Shown here: piece after piece, positions 35,062 to 48,141 of the stretch
How the letters are laid out: every line of letters starts with the position of its first letter
How positions within the stretch are numbered: position 1 is the stretch's first letter
Source of the DNA: Scenedesmus sp. ARA3
Taxonomy: Eukaryota > Chlorophyta > Chlorophyceae > Sphaeropleales > Scenedesmaceae
DNA length: 64,000 nucleotides
Assembly: GCA_004335835.1 (NCBI GenBank)
Contig: RWJK01001390.1
Coordinates: 19,226-83,225 of the forward strand
Reading direction: 5' to 3'
Notes under the pieces: generated by a model
The model's database searches: none
What the model saw: only the letters and a program-made list of their open reading frames with translations
Told to the model about the DNA's origin: nothing
Position numbers and translations under genes: made by a program

Positions 35062-36027
35062 TCAGACCTGCTGCGTGGCCAGTGCCTTGGCTGCGGCTTG
35101 CTGCCGCGCCTGCGCCATGTAAGCACGCACTGCTTGCAGCAGCTCCATCTGCTCCTCACGCGCACGGCCCTGCGCCTCTGCCTTCTCAATGCGTGCCTTG
35201 GCAGCCCTGATGCACAGCAGCACAGGGCGCAAGCGTAACAGCACACGGCACAGGCAGGCGTGGTCAGCATGAGCAGCTGACCGCAGAATACTTGCAGGAA
35301 CCATGCAGGACATGCTGAACGGTGCCAGTGGAGGCCCAAAATGCTAGGGTGCTGCCCTGCTGCGGTGCAGCCTGCGGTAATTGCAACAGCACATGTGCAT
35401 GGGCGGGCCTGGGCACTGCTCCACCCCCGGCACCGGGCAAAGCCAGGCACCGCTGAGTGCTTCATGGACGCTGGGCAGCTGCCAACCCAAACTGCAAAAA
35501 TGATAATTAAACCATCTGATGCGCGCCCATGGCATTACAGCGTGCTGCACGGCGAGCCAGTGGTAAGGGCACGTTGCGTTTGAGGCGCATGGAGTGCAAC
35601 GCAATGGCAGGTGCCGCACTGCCAGACAGGCATGCAAAACATCAGATCTGTGCTCATCGGCCAGTCGCAGGCCCCAATACGGCTGCAGCGCAGGGAGTCA
35701 GTGTGCACCGTTCTTACAGCTAGACACAGGCCTTGTCCGAGCATGCGCGCTGCCTGCTCACTTTGAGTAGTTGATCAGCATAGGCGCCGTGCCGAATGAG
35801 CTGCAGCGCGCGTCCTCCTGGCTATCGCACTCTTCGCTGGAGAAGTCTGCCTCGTCCAGGCAGCTCTCCAGACTGCTAGCGCTGTCCAGAGAACACCTGC
35901 TGCTGCTGCTGTGAAAGCTAGAGCATCTTAGAGACTCGGAAAGCAAGCTACGGCGTCTCTGAGGGCCCATTCTGCGCTTGGTCGGTGCCTGGTTCGCCTG
36001 GCCATCGAAGCCGTGGATAGAGATCAT
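35062..36027 (-). CDS. small Ser-rich and coiled-coil protein of unknown function
   Basis: The exons are 35762-36027 and 35062-35206. The first has a stop codon just at the exon end that is really the donor (AA/GTGAGC); spliced, phases fit and the protein has 136 residues. It begins MISIHGFDGQANQAPTKRRM, has a Ser-rich acidic middle (SLESCLDEADFSSEECDSQE) and ends with a helix (ARIEKAEAQGRAREEQMELL) and ATQQV. I do not recognise it. An extra small exon in the 550-base intron cannot be excluded. Upstream minus frames at 35948-36142 and 36150-36341 look protein-like but overlap this exon in another frame or stop first. Confidence 0.5.
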
Positions 36028-36149
36028 ATTGCCTTTCTAGTGAGTCGTTTAAAGCGTCAAAAGTCTTCGCGTCAGTTCGAAGATTAGGGTAAGCGAGCAG
36101 CGGCCTGGGATCAAAAAGGTGCACTTGCTGCAAAAGTGACAACCAGTTA

Positions 36150-36341
36150 CTAAGATTGCCTGTGTGATCCGCTGGCGCAAATTTGCATAAACGCTCGGCC
36201 GTCGTTGGGTTGCTTTATGAAAGTCAAAACTGCTTGGGTTGTGGGCTCTTTTGAGAGGAGTGATACCGGCGTCCAGCCCATATCGTAATCCTCTCCAATT
36301 TTTGCACTCATCGACACTTCAGACGACCAGCTGCGCGCCAA
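36150..36341 (-). other. protein-like minus frame, unassigned
   Basis: The frame reads MSAKIGEDYDMGWTPVSLLS and then KEPTTQAVLTFIKQPNDGRA before a stop. A second frame just downstream (35948-36142) reads VHLFDPRPLLAYPNLRTDAK. Only about 20 bases separate them, too few for an intron. The base composition is more AT-rich than that of nearby genes. They may be remains of one frameshifted gene or transposon; I cannot name it. Confidence 0.3.
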
Positions 36342-36342
36342 T

Positions 36343-38772
36343 AGTTATGTTGTACTATTTAGCTGCAGGTGCGGCCTGATCAGCAACGATAGTGACCCAG
36401 GTAACAGGCCATACCGTTGTCACCGGTACCCCGGACCTCGCCGAGTCTGAGAGCTGCACGTTCGTTACCAGGACCTCGAGTTTGCAGTATAGCTTTAAAT
36501 CAGGCTTGATTATTGGTTACGACCAGCCAAGCACATAGTGACACTGCAGCACCCCCAGCCTGGGTACTCGGAGTACACAGTGCACAGCACTGCTGGCAGC
36601 ACCATTCACTGTGCAGACGTCTGCATCTAGGTGGTGCCACCTTGGCTTGCAAGCAAGGTGCTGCTGCAGAGAAGAACTCCACCAGGCTTGACATATTGAG
36701 TCAGTCGATATGGAGTCAACGCAACGGGAGCATCACCCTTGGCAAGCCAGTGACAGCATCTCTGGGCAACCAGTCATTAAAGGCACTGCCAGTGGCAACT
36801 GATGGCCATCAGTCATCACTCCAAAGCAGAGTCCACCGGTGACAATGAAGAAGTTCAGAAATGTCACAGTGTTCATTACTAATGTAGTACTAAGTAGTAC
36901 TATCATAGGTCGGATATGTCATTCGCCAATTACTTTGGTCGCCCACTTGACAAGCAACATGCAATATATTTGTCATCAGTGTACACATGTGTGTTGCCAC
37001 AATCAACGCGGTCCACACAGTGCTGCCAGCCAGTGCATGCCAACTGCACAGCCGCCCAACGCATCCCCCTGGTGCGCACCGTCACGGTGCACCGCCACTG
37101 CCCAACTTCACGCCGCCAGTGCGTACAGGCAACTACAACGTCACACTGACACAGCATGTCCAGCTGTGCTTTTTTGTGCGGTCTTAACCATGCCTTGTGG
37201 GCGCCACGTGCTAGCCAAGTGCATGAAACACATCGCGCAAGGCGCATACTATACAAACAACACTCCTGCAATCGCAACAGCTCAATCTGTCCCTTCCCCC
37301 CCTTCCTCTGCTCTGGAATAGGGACAATCATGTCTATGAGAAAACTGAGCGCCGCGCACTGCTGCAGCAAGCACATTTGCATATTCAAGCCACAACCGGC
37401 CCCACAGGTCTTGCTGCAGCACTGACATGCCTGACAGTGAAACAGAGCTTCAGCACAGAGGGCCGTGGCTACTCACCATCGTAGCAGTGCACGTTGCTTC
37501 TATTACTAGAGCGGGCCACTACCATCCAGGCTCACAAGCAGAGCACCGTGTGACAACTACATTCACCATCGAGTCAGACCACAACTGCAACCACAACAAT
37601 CAGGCTCAAAGGCAGCCCACAACTGCAATCACAAAACAAGCAGGACCACCAACGTCCGGGCTCACAGACCGCACATAACTGCACAGATAAGTACAACAGC
37701 GACTGGCTTGCAGCCTACTGTGACCTGCCTGCACGCGTGCTGAGCTGCAAATCTCTCAAGCTAGCTAGTACTGGATCGCCTACCACACCTCAAAACACAG
37801 ATACTCAGCCATCTGCCTTGTTATGGAACCCTGTGAAACAGCTGCAAGAGCCATGCAATCAGCAGCAGCAACGCCCGTGGCTGGCAAGGTCATGGTCATA
37901 ACAAGCATTGCGAAACATTTAAGCAGCAGCAGCAGCAAGCCGCTTGCGTTGTAGCTGGAGCTGCTGCTCCCCACATGGCCTAGAGCAAAACTACTGCTGT
38001 CAGCAAGCATAACAGGTGCCAACCACCCTACTGCCTGCATGCTTAAACAGCGGGATCCACCCATGAAACATAATGCGATATGATCGCTGCGCAATCTGCG
38101 CTGCTGCTGAGTGATGAAGCACACCTTTTGCTCAGCTGCCTGCCGGCAGTGACGGCCTGTATCATATCACAAGTCCAAACCCTTCACACATTTGGACACA
38201 CCGTTAGTAACAGCAGCAGCAGAAGACGATGGCTGCCGCAGCGCAGCAAAGAACCACACGAGCCAAAAATAACACCTGCAAGCAAGCATTTTCACGAGCG
38301 AAGGTTGCTTCTGCATGCTGCAGCTGCCCACCAAGCGGGCCATTCCTACCCAAACAGGGCACTCCTGTGACAATGCAATCCGTTCTGTTACTTTGCAACA
38401 TTGCGCATGTCCAAAACCCTCCTTCTAAATCAAAACCTGCGGCGTCACAATGAGCCAGCATGCAGCAGAGGCTCACTCACAATGCAGATGAAGCCCGATC
38501 TGCGGCTGCTGTTGGTGTTGGTTGTCGTGCATATGCAAACTGAGCATGCGCGGCATGAATGCATGCACCGATACGGTCGCCTTTAGCGCACGCTGACGTG
38601 CACAAGCAGCGAAAGCAGAAATAAGGAACACATCAAGATCCTGTTCATAACACGCCCGGGCCTACCCTACCCTACACCAGCACTGCAGCAAACCTGCAGT
38701 CTCCCAAAAACGAGCTCCCTTGCAGCCTGCCAAGAGCAAGCAATGGCCCGCAAACAGGCCCTACATGCCGCC
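36343..38772. other. spacer before the ubiquitin protease 3' end
   Basis: A 109-codon plus frame (36513-36842) has no recognisable domain and I leave it unassigned. TAGTAC words form a small palindrome near 36885-36903. A loose repeat of CACAACTGCAA and CAGGCTCACA words covers 37525-37680. A CTCTGGAATAGGGACAATCA word at 37311-37330 recurs near 48830. The 3' UTR of the minus-strand protease should occupy its right end. Confidence 0.4.
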
Positions 38773-39697
38773 TTAACCCCGCCGTACATACATCAGCATG
38801 TACGCCTGTGCTGCTGCGACCTCGGACTTGCTGACCGGCTTCACAGCAGTATCGCTGCAGTACCACCAGCCTGCTGACGCGGCGGCAGCAGCAGCAGCAG
38901 CCTTGCCGCCCCCTACAAGGCTGCTGAGCATGCTGCTGGCTGTGCTGCCACTTGCTGCTGCTGCAGGCTTGGCGGCATCCCTCCCTGCGCTGCCGCTGCT
39001 GGCAGCATCACTGGCACCACCTTCAGCAGCAGCACTACAACCTCCAACAGCAGCAGCAGCAGCAGCCTGCTGGGGTGTGGGCGGGGGTGTACGCTTCACA
39101 TATGCAACGTAGTGCCCTCCGCGCATTGTGCCCATATGCACCACCACACCCACCAGATCATACACCAGGCTGCTGCTATCCTTTGCAGCCTGCTGCCAGC
39201 TGATCGGGCCAACACTTGCGCTGCTGCTGCTGCCAGCAGCTGCCTCCACTCCCTCCTGCTGCTGTTGCTGCTGCTGCTGCGCAAAGGCCACGCCAGCAGC
39301 GGCAGCAGCCTTTGCAGCAGTGGCGGCTCCGGCAGTCGTCTCAGCTGTCGCCATGAACGGCGCCAGGTTTATTTCAAATTCGAATTTGACAGCTGTGTCC
39401 AGCTTGCTCAGCCTGCCCTTGCCATCATGCTGGAAGCGCTTTAGGTGCAGCACCAGCACCTGTGGAGCCAGGTGGATGCGGTACGCCTTGTGCGCAGCGC
39501 GGCTGAACGTCGCACTTTTGCGCTTCAAGCTGCTGCGCCGCAGACTGCCGGGCGTGCCAACAACAGCAGCAGGGCTAGCTGCAGGCGCATGCTCATCGGC
39601 TGCTGCTGCTGCTGCTGTCTGCGATGGCGGCTGAATGTCAACTGGCTGGCTGCTGCTGGTGCTGCTGCCAGCCCCTACCACTGCACCCACTGCCAAC

Positions 39698-39735
<38 letters not shown>

Positions 39736-39882
39736 AGAGTCAATCTGCCCTTCCCGCAGGTGCACTTTCCTAAACATAGACACCCCGCGGCTGCTGCTGC
39801 TGTTGTCGCTGTCCTTGCTGCACATCGCAGGGCTGCTCCGCTGCTGCCTTGCGCCTGCCAACCCCTCAGCACCATCAACAGC

Positions 39883-39916
<34 letters not shown>

Positions 39917-41842
39917 GCATCTGTGTCACCCTCCCAGGCTTGCGTTGCCAGCCCGGCTGGGCCCTGCTCCTGCTGCTCATCATCAGCAGCACCATCTTCA
40001 TCCATCAGGAACAAGTCTTCGCCCTCAGCAGCAGCCTGCTGCTGCTGCTGCTGAGGCTCCTGCAGGATTGCTTCCTGCTGACTTGCTTGCTGCTGCTGCT
40101 GCACAAGCTGTGCAGTGCAGCTGGCAGCAGCACCAGCGTCACACCCCTGCTGTTGCTGCTGCTCCTCTGTGCCGCTGCTGTTGCTGCTGCTGTCATCGGC
40201 AGGGTACTCCCAGTAACCTCCAGCCGCCGATGCCGGCGCTGCTGCTGCTGCATCAGCATCTGCAGGTCCTGCAGAAAGCTGTTCGCAATCGTCTGGTGCA
40301 CTGCTGCCCGCTGCTGCTGTTGTACCAGTAGCCTCACCAGCAGCTGCACCAACCAGCGCCTGATCACCAGCACCACCAGCAGCAGCAGCACCAGCAGGCA
40401 GCAGCCCCCGCAGTTTCCAAGCACCCTCTTCAGCAGCAGCCGCCAGGTACTGCCCAGTCATCGGCGCAGATGCAGCCTCACTACTGCTGTTGCGCAGCAG
40501 CTGCAGCGGCCCCTGCAGCATTGCTGTCAGCCCCTGCAAGCCCCCCTCATGTGCAACCAGATCTGCCATGCAGTTCAAAACCAGCTGTGCCCACGCCTGC
40601 AGCAAGCTGGCCCGCACGCTGTCTGCTGTTTCATCTGGCAGTTGCGGCAGCTGCACTTGCCCCAGATGTATTGGTCTGCTGCCAGGAAGCACACGCGCAG
40701 CAGCAGCACCAGCAGCACTGCCGGCCTCCCCGGCTGCTTTCAGGCCCAGCAGCAGCAGCGGCTGGCTGCTGCCGCTGCCGCCAGCATCCTCAACCTGCTG
40801 CTGCTGCTGCTCTGCATCTGTGGCGCTACCGGCGCTGCTGCGCCGTAGCCTAGAGCTGCCTAGTGCAGCTGTGCCCAGCCGCTGCTGCTGCAGCATTGCT
40901 GCTGCATTGTCCTGCAGCTGTGCAGTCAGCAGCAGTGCTGCTCCCTGCCACCCCAGGGCCCTGTAAAAGGGCTTGCGGCCAGCCAGTGCAGCAGCCAGAT
41001 CTGTGCCGCGCTGCTCTACACTACCTGGCACTAGGATCACTTGCGGGTGCTGGTCTGAGAACGAAACTTGCTTGTAGATTGGGCAGCCGTCTGCGCCGTC
41101 AGACGCTGCAGAGACAGCAGAATGCCTGATGCTCATTGCCTGTGACTGCGGCTGGATGTCATCAGCAGCTGCAACTCCGTTGGCACAGGCTGCTGCTGCT
41201 GCTGCTGCTGCTGCTGTGTTTGCCGCAGGGCCTGCAGTAGCAGCTGCTGCTGAGAGCCGACGCTCCTTCCACACAGCCTGTTCCCAAGGGCAATCCCAGC
41301 TGATTTCATCTCGCAGGAAGAATGACGCCATGCAGTGACTCAACGCGAGCGCCTCGCCACGCGACGCAACAGCAGCAGCAGCAAACGGGTCTGCGGCCAG
41401 TGGCGGCCCTGCTGCTGCTGCCGCTGCTGCAGACGCAGCCGCAAACGGACTGATGCCGGACGCTGTGCCTGCAGGCACGCCGTTTCCTTCTGTAGCTGCA
41501 TTAGCTAAGCCATCTGCTGCTGCACCATTGCCATTGGCAGCGGCACCCAGCTGAGGCAGCAGGCCGCTGCCGTTAGCCTCCTCTGCTGCTCCGCCGCCGC
41601 TGCTGCTGCTGTTGCTGTTGTTGCTGGTGTGCCGCAGGCTTCCGAGCCGCACCACAAAGTCATCCGAGTTGGCTCTCTTCAGGCGAGCTACCTGGCCCTG
41701 CTGCTGCTGCTGCTGCTCTGCTGTGCCATCTGTTGCTGCGTCAAGCATGCCCTGGCTGTCTCCGGCAGAGGCAGCTTCCGCGCTGCCTCGGCTAGGGAGG
41801 CCAAAGTATGACGCCAGCTGGCTGAACCCTGACACACTGCCT

Positions 41843-41880
<38 letters not shown>

Positions 41881-42651
41881 GTCTGAGGTGTCTGCAGCAG
41901 CAGCAGCATCGCCTCCTGCTGCTCCGGCTTGCTCCGCTTGCTGCTGCTGCAGCTGCTGCTTGATCTGCTGGCGGTGGCTGTCAGGCAGGATCATTGAGGG
42001 TGTTGTATCCACAACACAATCCTCAGGAATGGTGTCACCAACACACACGCTGCTGCCACCGCCTCCACTTGAGCCAGCCAGCCCACCGCTGCCGCTGCTT
42101 TGCAGTGCGGCTACTGCTGCTGCTGCCTCGCCGCCGTGGCTGCTGCCGCCTGCCGCCTCGCCCGCAGCATCCCCAGGCGTGACCACTACACTGCCGTTGC
42201 AGCTGCTGCTGCCGCCGCCCAAGGCGCTGCTGCTGCTGCTGGCAGCAGAGCAGCCGGAGTTCGCCCTCCACAGGCCAGGCGACGCCTTTGCTAGCCTGCT
42301 GCTGCTGCCGTCCGCATCTACTGCTGCTGCTGCTGGCGTCCCCAGGCCTGCTGCTGCTGAGTAATACCCGAGCGCAGATGCCGGCCTCGGCGGCGGCGTT
42401 ACATGCAAGCTGCTGCCGCTGCTGCTGCCGCTGCCTGCAGGGTGGCTAGCCGCTGCTGCCAAGCTGGCAGAAGAATCATGCACTGCAGCGCTGCCGTCCC
42501 TGCTGGCTCGCCCCTGCCATCCACCAAACAGTGAAGTGAGCCCTCCCTTGCTGCCTAAGCTTGTGAAGGCAGACAGCGAACCTAAGGAGCTGAATCTCCT
42601 GTGTAAGGGCTTGCCAGGGGTACCAGCACCGCCAGGTGGGCCTGGGGTTGC

Positions 42652-42686
<35 letters not shown>

Positions 42687-43327
42687 AGGGCCTGGGTGAG
42701 ACGAGGCTGTCTCGCAGGTATGCGCTGCCGCCGAAGCAGCCCACGGCATGGGTGGGTGGGGAGGCGGCGGCTGCGCCTAGGTCTGCGGGGGTGGCGCGGC
42801 AGAGCGCAGCACATGCACAAGGAATGATATTTATCATGTCAACTTTTCGTGGGTGTTGGCCCCCGGGCGGCAGAGAAAGCCGCATGTAAGTGTGTTGGCA
42901 CCCTTAAAATGCTCTTAGTGGGTGGCAAAGGGTCAACCGCTGACTTGGTGAGTGCACCACAGAGCAGCTGCATAGCTGTACTGGTGTGGCCCCCACGAAC
43001 GTGCTGTAAGCAACAGCTTGGCTGCCACTGCAGCAGGCGGCAAGATCTCCCTACCAGCACTTGCAGAGCTGAACGCAAAGGCTGATATAACGCGTTGTAC
43101 AACCGCGTGTCTCCTGCATTAATTCTCTGCACATGATAGTTGCAGCCATAGCTGAGCTGTAGCCATTGCTGCAGCTTTACTAAAGCCACAGCAGCTGCTT
43201 CGAGCCCCATGCGACAGCCGCGCACCTGTCCACGCGCTGGTGGTGCTGTCACCATCAGAGTCTCCAGTCACACGCCCCGCACCAGGCGACAGCGCCACAG
43301 GCGGCGTCCGTGAGCGCTGCTGCTGCA

Positions 43328-43361
<34 letters not shown>

Positions 43362-44337
43362 GTCTATGCTGCCACCAGCTGCATCATCCACAGCCTGCTG
43401 CTGCTGCTGCTGCTGCAATTTGGCAGGTGAGGTGTCAGCGCTGTCAGCCTCCTCTTCACCCTGCTGCTGCAGCTGCTGCTGCTGCTGCTTTGCTGCCAGC
43501 CGTGCGAGCCTCTTCTGCTCTTTTGCAGCCCTCTGCTGCTCCTGCTGCAGCTTCCGCTTGTCCTTGTGGGTCAGCTTCTTGCCAGATGCTGCTGCTGCTG
43601 CTGCTGCTGCTGGGCCATCTTGCTGTTCCTGGTCTGCTGTCCCTGCTGCTGTTGTGCTGCTGTTGCCCTCACACTCCTCGCCGACTGCTGACGCCGGCTG
43701 CTTGCCTGCTGCTGCCTTGGCTGCCTTAGCCCCACCACCCGAGCGCCCTGCCAGGCGCGACAGCAGCGAACCCTGCAGCATTAACGTGGTGGAAGGCAGA
43801 TACGTATTAATTACGGATGCAACGGCAGCTGGCGCCACATGTGTTGAGGTGCCTTTTGGTATCTACAGTGTTCAACCCTGAAGGCACGCACACTAATCCC
43901 TGTGACGTGCTGTTTCGTCACCTCCTCCGTCTCCTGTTCAGAGACCAATGCTCCAAACTGCACTCAAGTGCCCATCCTGTAGTACATTGACCTATGCTGC
44001 CGCTCACAAGGCCCAATATCCCCTCTGCAACAGCATCGAGCCGCACCTTGCGCGTCAGACTGCCGCTTCCAGCTTCCGCCAATGGGATGGGCAGCGACAG
44101 GTCCAGAAAAGGCTCGTACGACACTGACACATGCCCGCAGCCGCTGCAGCAGATGGTTGACACCAGCACACCACCAAAGACAGCGTCTACGCTGCTGCTG
44201 CCGGCAGTGCTCGGCGCGGCCGGCGGCAGCAGCGACTTGCGCAGCAGAGGGTTGCCACCCGGCGGCCGCTGCTGCTGCTGCAGCTGCTGCTGCTGCTGCT
44301 GCTGCTGATCTTGATGATGCTGATCTGCCTGGCTGTC

Positions 44338-44376
<39 letters not shown>

Positions 44377-46650
44377 TTGATGATGCTGATCTGCCTGGCT
44401 GTCTTGCTGCTGCAGCTGCTGTTCGTTAGGTTGCAGCGGAGCTCCACATGCTTCGCAGCTGTTGGCACGTGAGATGCTGCTGCTATTGCTGCTGGGTAGT
44501 CGTCCCAAGCTGCCATTCATGCTGCCATGCACATGCTGCAGCAGCTCAGTTGCTGCTGCTGCAGCATCAGCTGCCGCCTGGTCTTCTATTGCAGCTGCAG
44601 CATCTGCAGTAGCACCTTTACTGGTGGGCTGTGACGGCTCAGTTGCAGCACCGTCTTGGAGGGAGGCTGCACTGCTGGTGCTGCTGCTGCTGGCATCTGG
44701 GCTGAGACTGATCCTGCTACTACTGCTGCTGTTGCTGCAGCTGCTTGGTGAAGAGCCTGCTGCTGCGTCTGCATCTGCCTCGCCCAATGCTGCAAAGCTG
44801 TTGCTGGCACCTGTCTGTGTGCCAGCTTCAACAACAAACGCATCTTGACTACTGCCGCTGCTGCTGCTGCTGCTGTCAGCAGGCTCTGCATGATCGCTGC
44901 CTGCATCTCCCGCTTCACTACCTGCTGATGAACTGCTGCTGCTGCTTCCATTCACACCAGCCTCACTGCTGCTGCTGCTGCTGCTGCCGGAGCTCGAACC
45001 CGCAGCTGCAGTTCCGTTTGCAAGGCCAGCAGTGCCATGTGCCAGCTGTGCCTTGCCTGCTGCTGCTGCTGCGCTGCTGCCGCCCCGCTTGGACAAGTCC
45101 CTGTAGCGGATCTCCTGGGTCTGCACACCAGCCAAGGCAAGCACAAGTGGCGCATGTCAGCATGTGCCACACTGCTAGCACCACACACCACTAGCCAGTT
45201 CAGAAGTATCCTGTGCGTCATTGTGGAAAACACTGTCAATGTTGAGGAGGGCAGTTGTGAAAAGGTCCAGTGCCAGCCCCACCCCAGCAGCGCCAAGCTG
45301 CCATGCACTGAACTACTGCTGCTGCTGCTGTGTCCTCACCTGCAGCCCGTCCAGCAGCATGCGCATGAGCTCGTGGCTGTCATGCTGCTGCTGCTGCTGC
45401 TGCATTGCTGCCACACAACTGCTGCTGCCACACAGCTGCTGCTCTCACCTGCAGCCCGTCCAGCAGCATGCGCATGAGCTCGTGGCTGTCGTGCTGCTGC
45501 ATTGATGCCACACCACTGCTGCATTGCTGCCACACTGCTGCTGCTGCTCTCACCTGCAGCCCATCCAGCAGCATGCGCATGAGCTCGTGGCTGTCATGCT
45601 GCTGCTTGCCGCGGAACACCGGTGCATGGCAGCACACCGCGGACAGCAGCGACTGCGGGTTGTAGGTGGGGCTGTTTTTGTGCCCAGGGTTGCGGCCTGC
45701 AGGAAAACGGTTGAGGTGTTACGAAGCTTGACTAAAGCAGATACAGCTGCTGATGGTGTCCTGCAAAGCCTGTGGTGTGTAATCCAGGCTAATGGGATGT
45801 ATGGGGTGCACTGGTCTACTTCCTGTCTGTGAAACCTTGCGTTCCTGCAAGCAAGCCTCGTGTTGCAGGGCTCGCTTTCCTGCAACAACAGCTGCTATGC
45901 TGATGCACAAGCTGTCCTGCGAGCACGCGCTGCACACTACTGCTGCTGCGGATGCCTGCTGCCAGCAGGGTGTGACATGCTGCTCCTGCGAAAGTGCTTG
46001 AAATGTGGCCAGCTCAGCTGAAACGGAGTGGCTGCAGGATTGCTGTGCAGTAGCAGGAGACAGCCAACACTCACCGTTAGCAAACATGGCTGCCTGCTGC
46101 AGTGCATACCCCAGCGGCCCCTTTGCGATGTGGTGCTCATGCTGCAGCAGCACCTGCTGCAGCGGCGCACATGCTAGCAGCAGCTGCACACTGCTATTGA
46201 AGAAGCAGGTGTTGCCGAGGTTGCTCAGGCCGACCACTGCAGTGCTGGTGGCTGTGATGTGCTGCTCATCTCGTGGATCTGCAGATGAAACATTCTGGCT
46301 ACTGATCACATCGTCCTCCTGCAGGCCAACACAATGGGCAGGTGCTTCAGGTGGCCAGGCAACAGCCTTGTGGCGTCATGTGCTGCTGGGTGGATGCTGG
46401 GACTGCTGCACTCTGGCAGAGAGTTGCCTGCTGGTATATGAAGTTTGAAGTATGCTACGTAAGAAAGCTGTGCATCACATCACCCCTGGGCCCTTCGGCA
46501 GCAAGCCATCTTTCAACCTGCCAGGTGACCATGCAGCACGCCTACCTGGACATGCGTTTCCTTGGCATTCTTGCCCGCTTTCAGCTTCGACCTTCCTGTG
46601 GCAAGCTGCTTGGCTTTGCCGAGGTAGGATTTGCCCTTATTCTTTGCCAT
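38773..46650 (-). CDS. ubiquitin-specific protease, USP16/45 - plant UBP1/2 type, very large
   Basis: The exons are 46546-46650, 46075-46318, 45554-45696, 44008-45120, 43226-43772 and 38773-42782; the phases agree and give about 2,053 residues. The start MAKNKGKSYLGKAKQ is Lys-rich. The Cys box is GLSNLGNTCFFNSSVQLLL (catalytic Cys in NTCF), followed by QQHDSHELMRMLLDGL, the finger FGGVLVSTICCSGCGHVSVS and YEPFLDLSLPIP, VLVLHLKRFQHDGKGRLSKL, the His box MRGGHYVAYV and the last box WWYCSDTAV. All catalytic parts are present, so it should remove ubiquitin; relatives act on histone H2A and ribosomal ubiquitin. Finger and His boxes are pushed about 1,450 residues apart by Ala, Gln and Ser tracts, against roughly 250-400 normally. 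Exon 45554-45696 has two extra partial copies next to it. Confidence 0.92.
45340..45610 (-). repeat. three copies of a 48-base exon segment in the protease gene
   Basis: The segment encoding HDSHELMRMLLDGLQ with its donor (CAG/GTGAGA or GTGAGG) occurs three times: inside exon 45554-45696, at 45449-45496 and at about 45340-45390. The middle copy is exactly 48 bases with its own acceptor (AATGCAG) and donor, both phase 0. All three copies lack stops. Confidence 0.8.
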
Positions 46651-48141
46651 GCTGCTTGGTTCCTCGCACAGAGCACCTCGCTGCCGTGCCACGGTCCAGC
46701 GCGGTGTCAAGCAGCTGCTTCAATGGCAGCTGGAAACCTTTAGCCATCGAAACAATTGGGTTCCCGACCTAAGAAGTCCATGCCTGCTGTTTTCTGGCAG
46801 CACACCGCTCGCAAGGCGCAAGAACACGGTGGCTAGCTGTCTTTCTATTGATCAAAAGCGGGAGTGGCAATCATATGAATGCACTGCTGATCGCATCCCT
46901 CCTACTACGCCCGAATTGTGCGTCAGGTGCCTCGGTGTTTGCAGCTCACGTGTTGAGAACCGAATGCAAGAGCGAGCAAGTTGTAAACAGATCGCACGTA
47001 TGCTTGATCTGAGCAAGGAGCTAACTTCCGGGCTGGGTACCCATTGCACACACGCCCACAACCCTACTCCTCCCACTGCCCGTCCCTCCATCTCCTAGCA
47101 GTACAAGTGCCTGCTGCACCGGGTCGGTACACGTCACCACCTTTATCTCCTCGCGCTGTTTGGTTAGGTGCATTGTTCTCAACACATCTCAACAGTTACA
47201 TGTTCTTGTGCAGTTACCACCGCACTATAGTTGAGCAGGCCAGGTTCACCCTCAGATTCTAGAATCTACGGTGCTACCATCCAAAACTGGTAGATCTACG
47301 GTGCTACCATCCAAAACTGGTAGCCCCTGCTGCCGTTGTCGCAGGATGCTAACCCTCCTCCCTGGCCATTTGACACCACTTCTGTATGCATACATCCATT
47401 GCTGCAGACATTGTGCAGAGTACAAGCCCTGCTAACCCTGGGCCAGTGTCATTTAATGACTAGCATTGATTGCTACTAGCACTAGTAATGCAGCCATACA
47501 GTCTACGACACCTGCTGTTGAGCCTGTCATTGGCTCGAAAACGGGCTGTGTTCCCGTCGTGTAACACACAAATTGTGATCAGATGAGCACGTGCCCTGCA
47601 GCCGGTGCGTGTACTGTTACATGGAGTAGGCCTTGCTATGCACTCTTGTGCACATTTGTGTGCATGCCGTTGCATGCCAACTCCCTGATCAACTGCACGG
47701 CCAGTGCGTGCTGCGCAACGCAGGCAACCCCACCCGCGGGGTGTAGCGTACACTCAGCCAGCCTACATTGCTCCTTCCCCCCCACCATCGCTTCACTGCC
47801 CGACTTCAATTGCATATTTGGAGCAGATCACACATGCAGCACACAAGGTGCATCACCTCGCTAACACAAATGCTGCAACTGTTCACACCACATCCCAACT
47901 GTCGCAACTGCCAAAGCCCTCACACTACATTACACCACCACTCGTGCATGCTGCGCCAATGGCTTTGACTGGCCATGCCACCGAAACCCTCACCTACAAC
48001 GCTGCATACGCCACAGTTGCAACACGTGTGGCTGCGCTGCACGGTGGCAGGTAGGCTCACACCACCACATCTGAAAATCCACTACGACCTCAGCAGCCTC
48101 CTCCTCTGCTTTGCAATTTACTTTGCAATTCACTGTGCAAT
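46651..48141. other. spacer upstream of the protease
   Basis: It should contain the protease promoter (right of 46650) and the 3' UTR of the small gene at 48142-49520. From about 47,600 the plus strand is CA-rich. A 117-codon plus frame (47704-48054) has no recognisable domain. A perfect tandem repeat is listed separately. Confidence 0.45.
47264..47323 (+). repeat. perfect 30-bp tandem duplication
   Basis: The unit begins ATCTACGGTGCTACC and ends AAAACTGGTAG; copies are 47264-47293 and 47294-47323 with no difference. GCTACC and GGTAG within the unit are partly complementary. It lies about 600 bases upstream of the protease start. Confidence 0.85.

Noticed and set aside
36513..36842. 109-codon plus frame as a gene
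   Set aside because: No recognisable domain, no splice partners and no clear upstream signals; left unassigned.
39445..40848. 467-codon plus-strand frame inside the protease gene
   Set aside because: It is the reverse complement of Ala/Gln tracts of the protease; the minus strand has all catalytic boxes.
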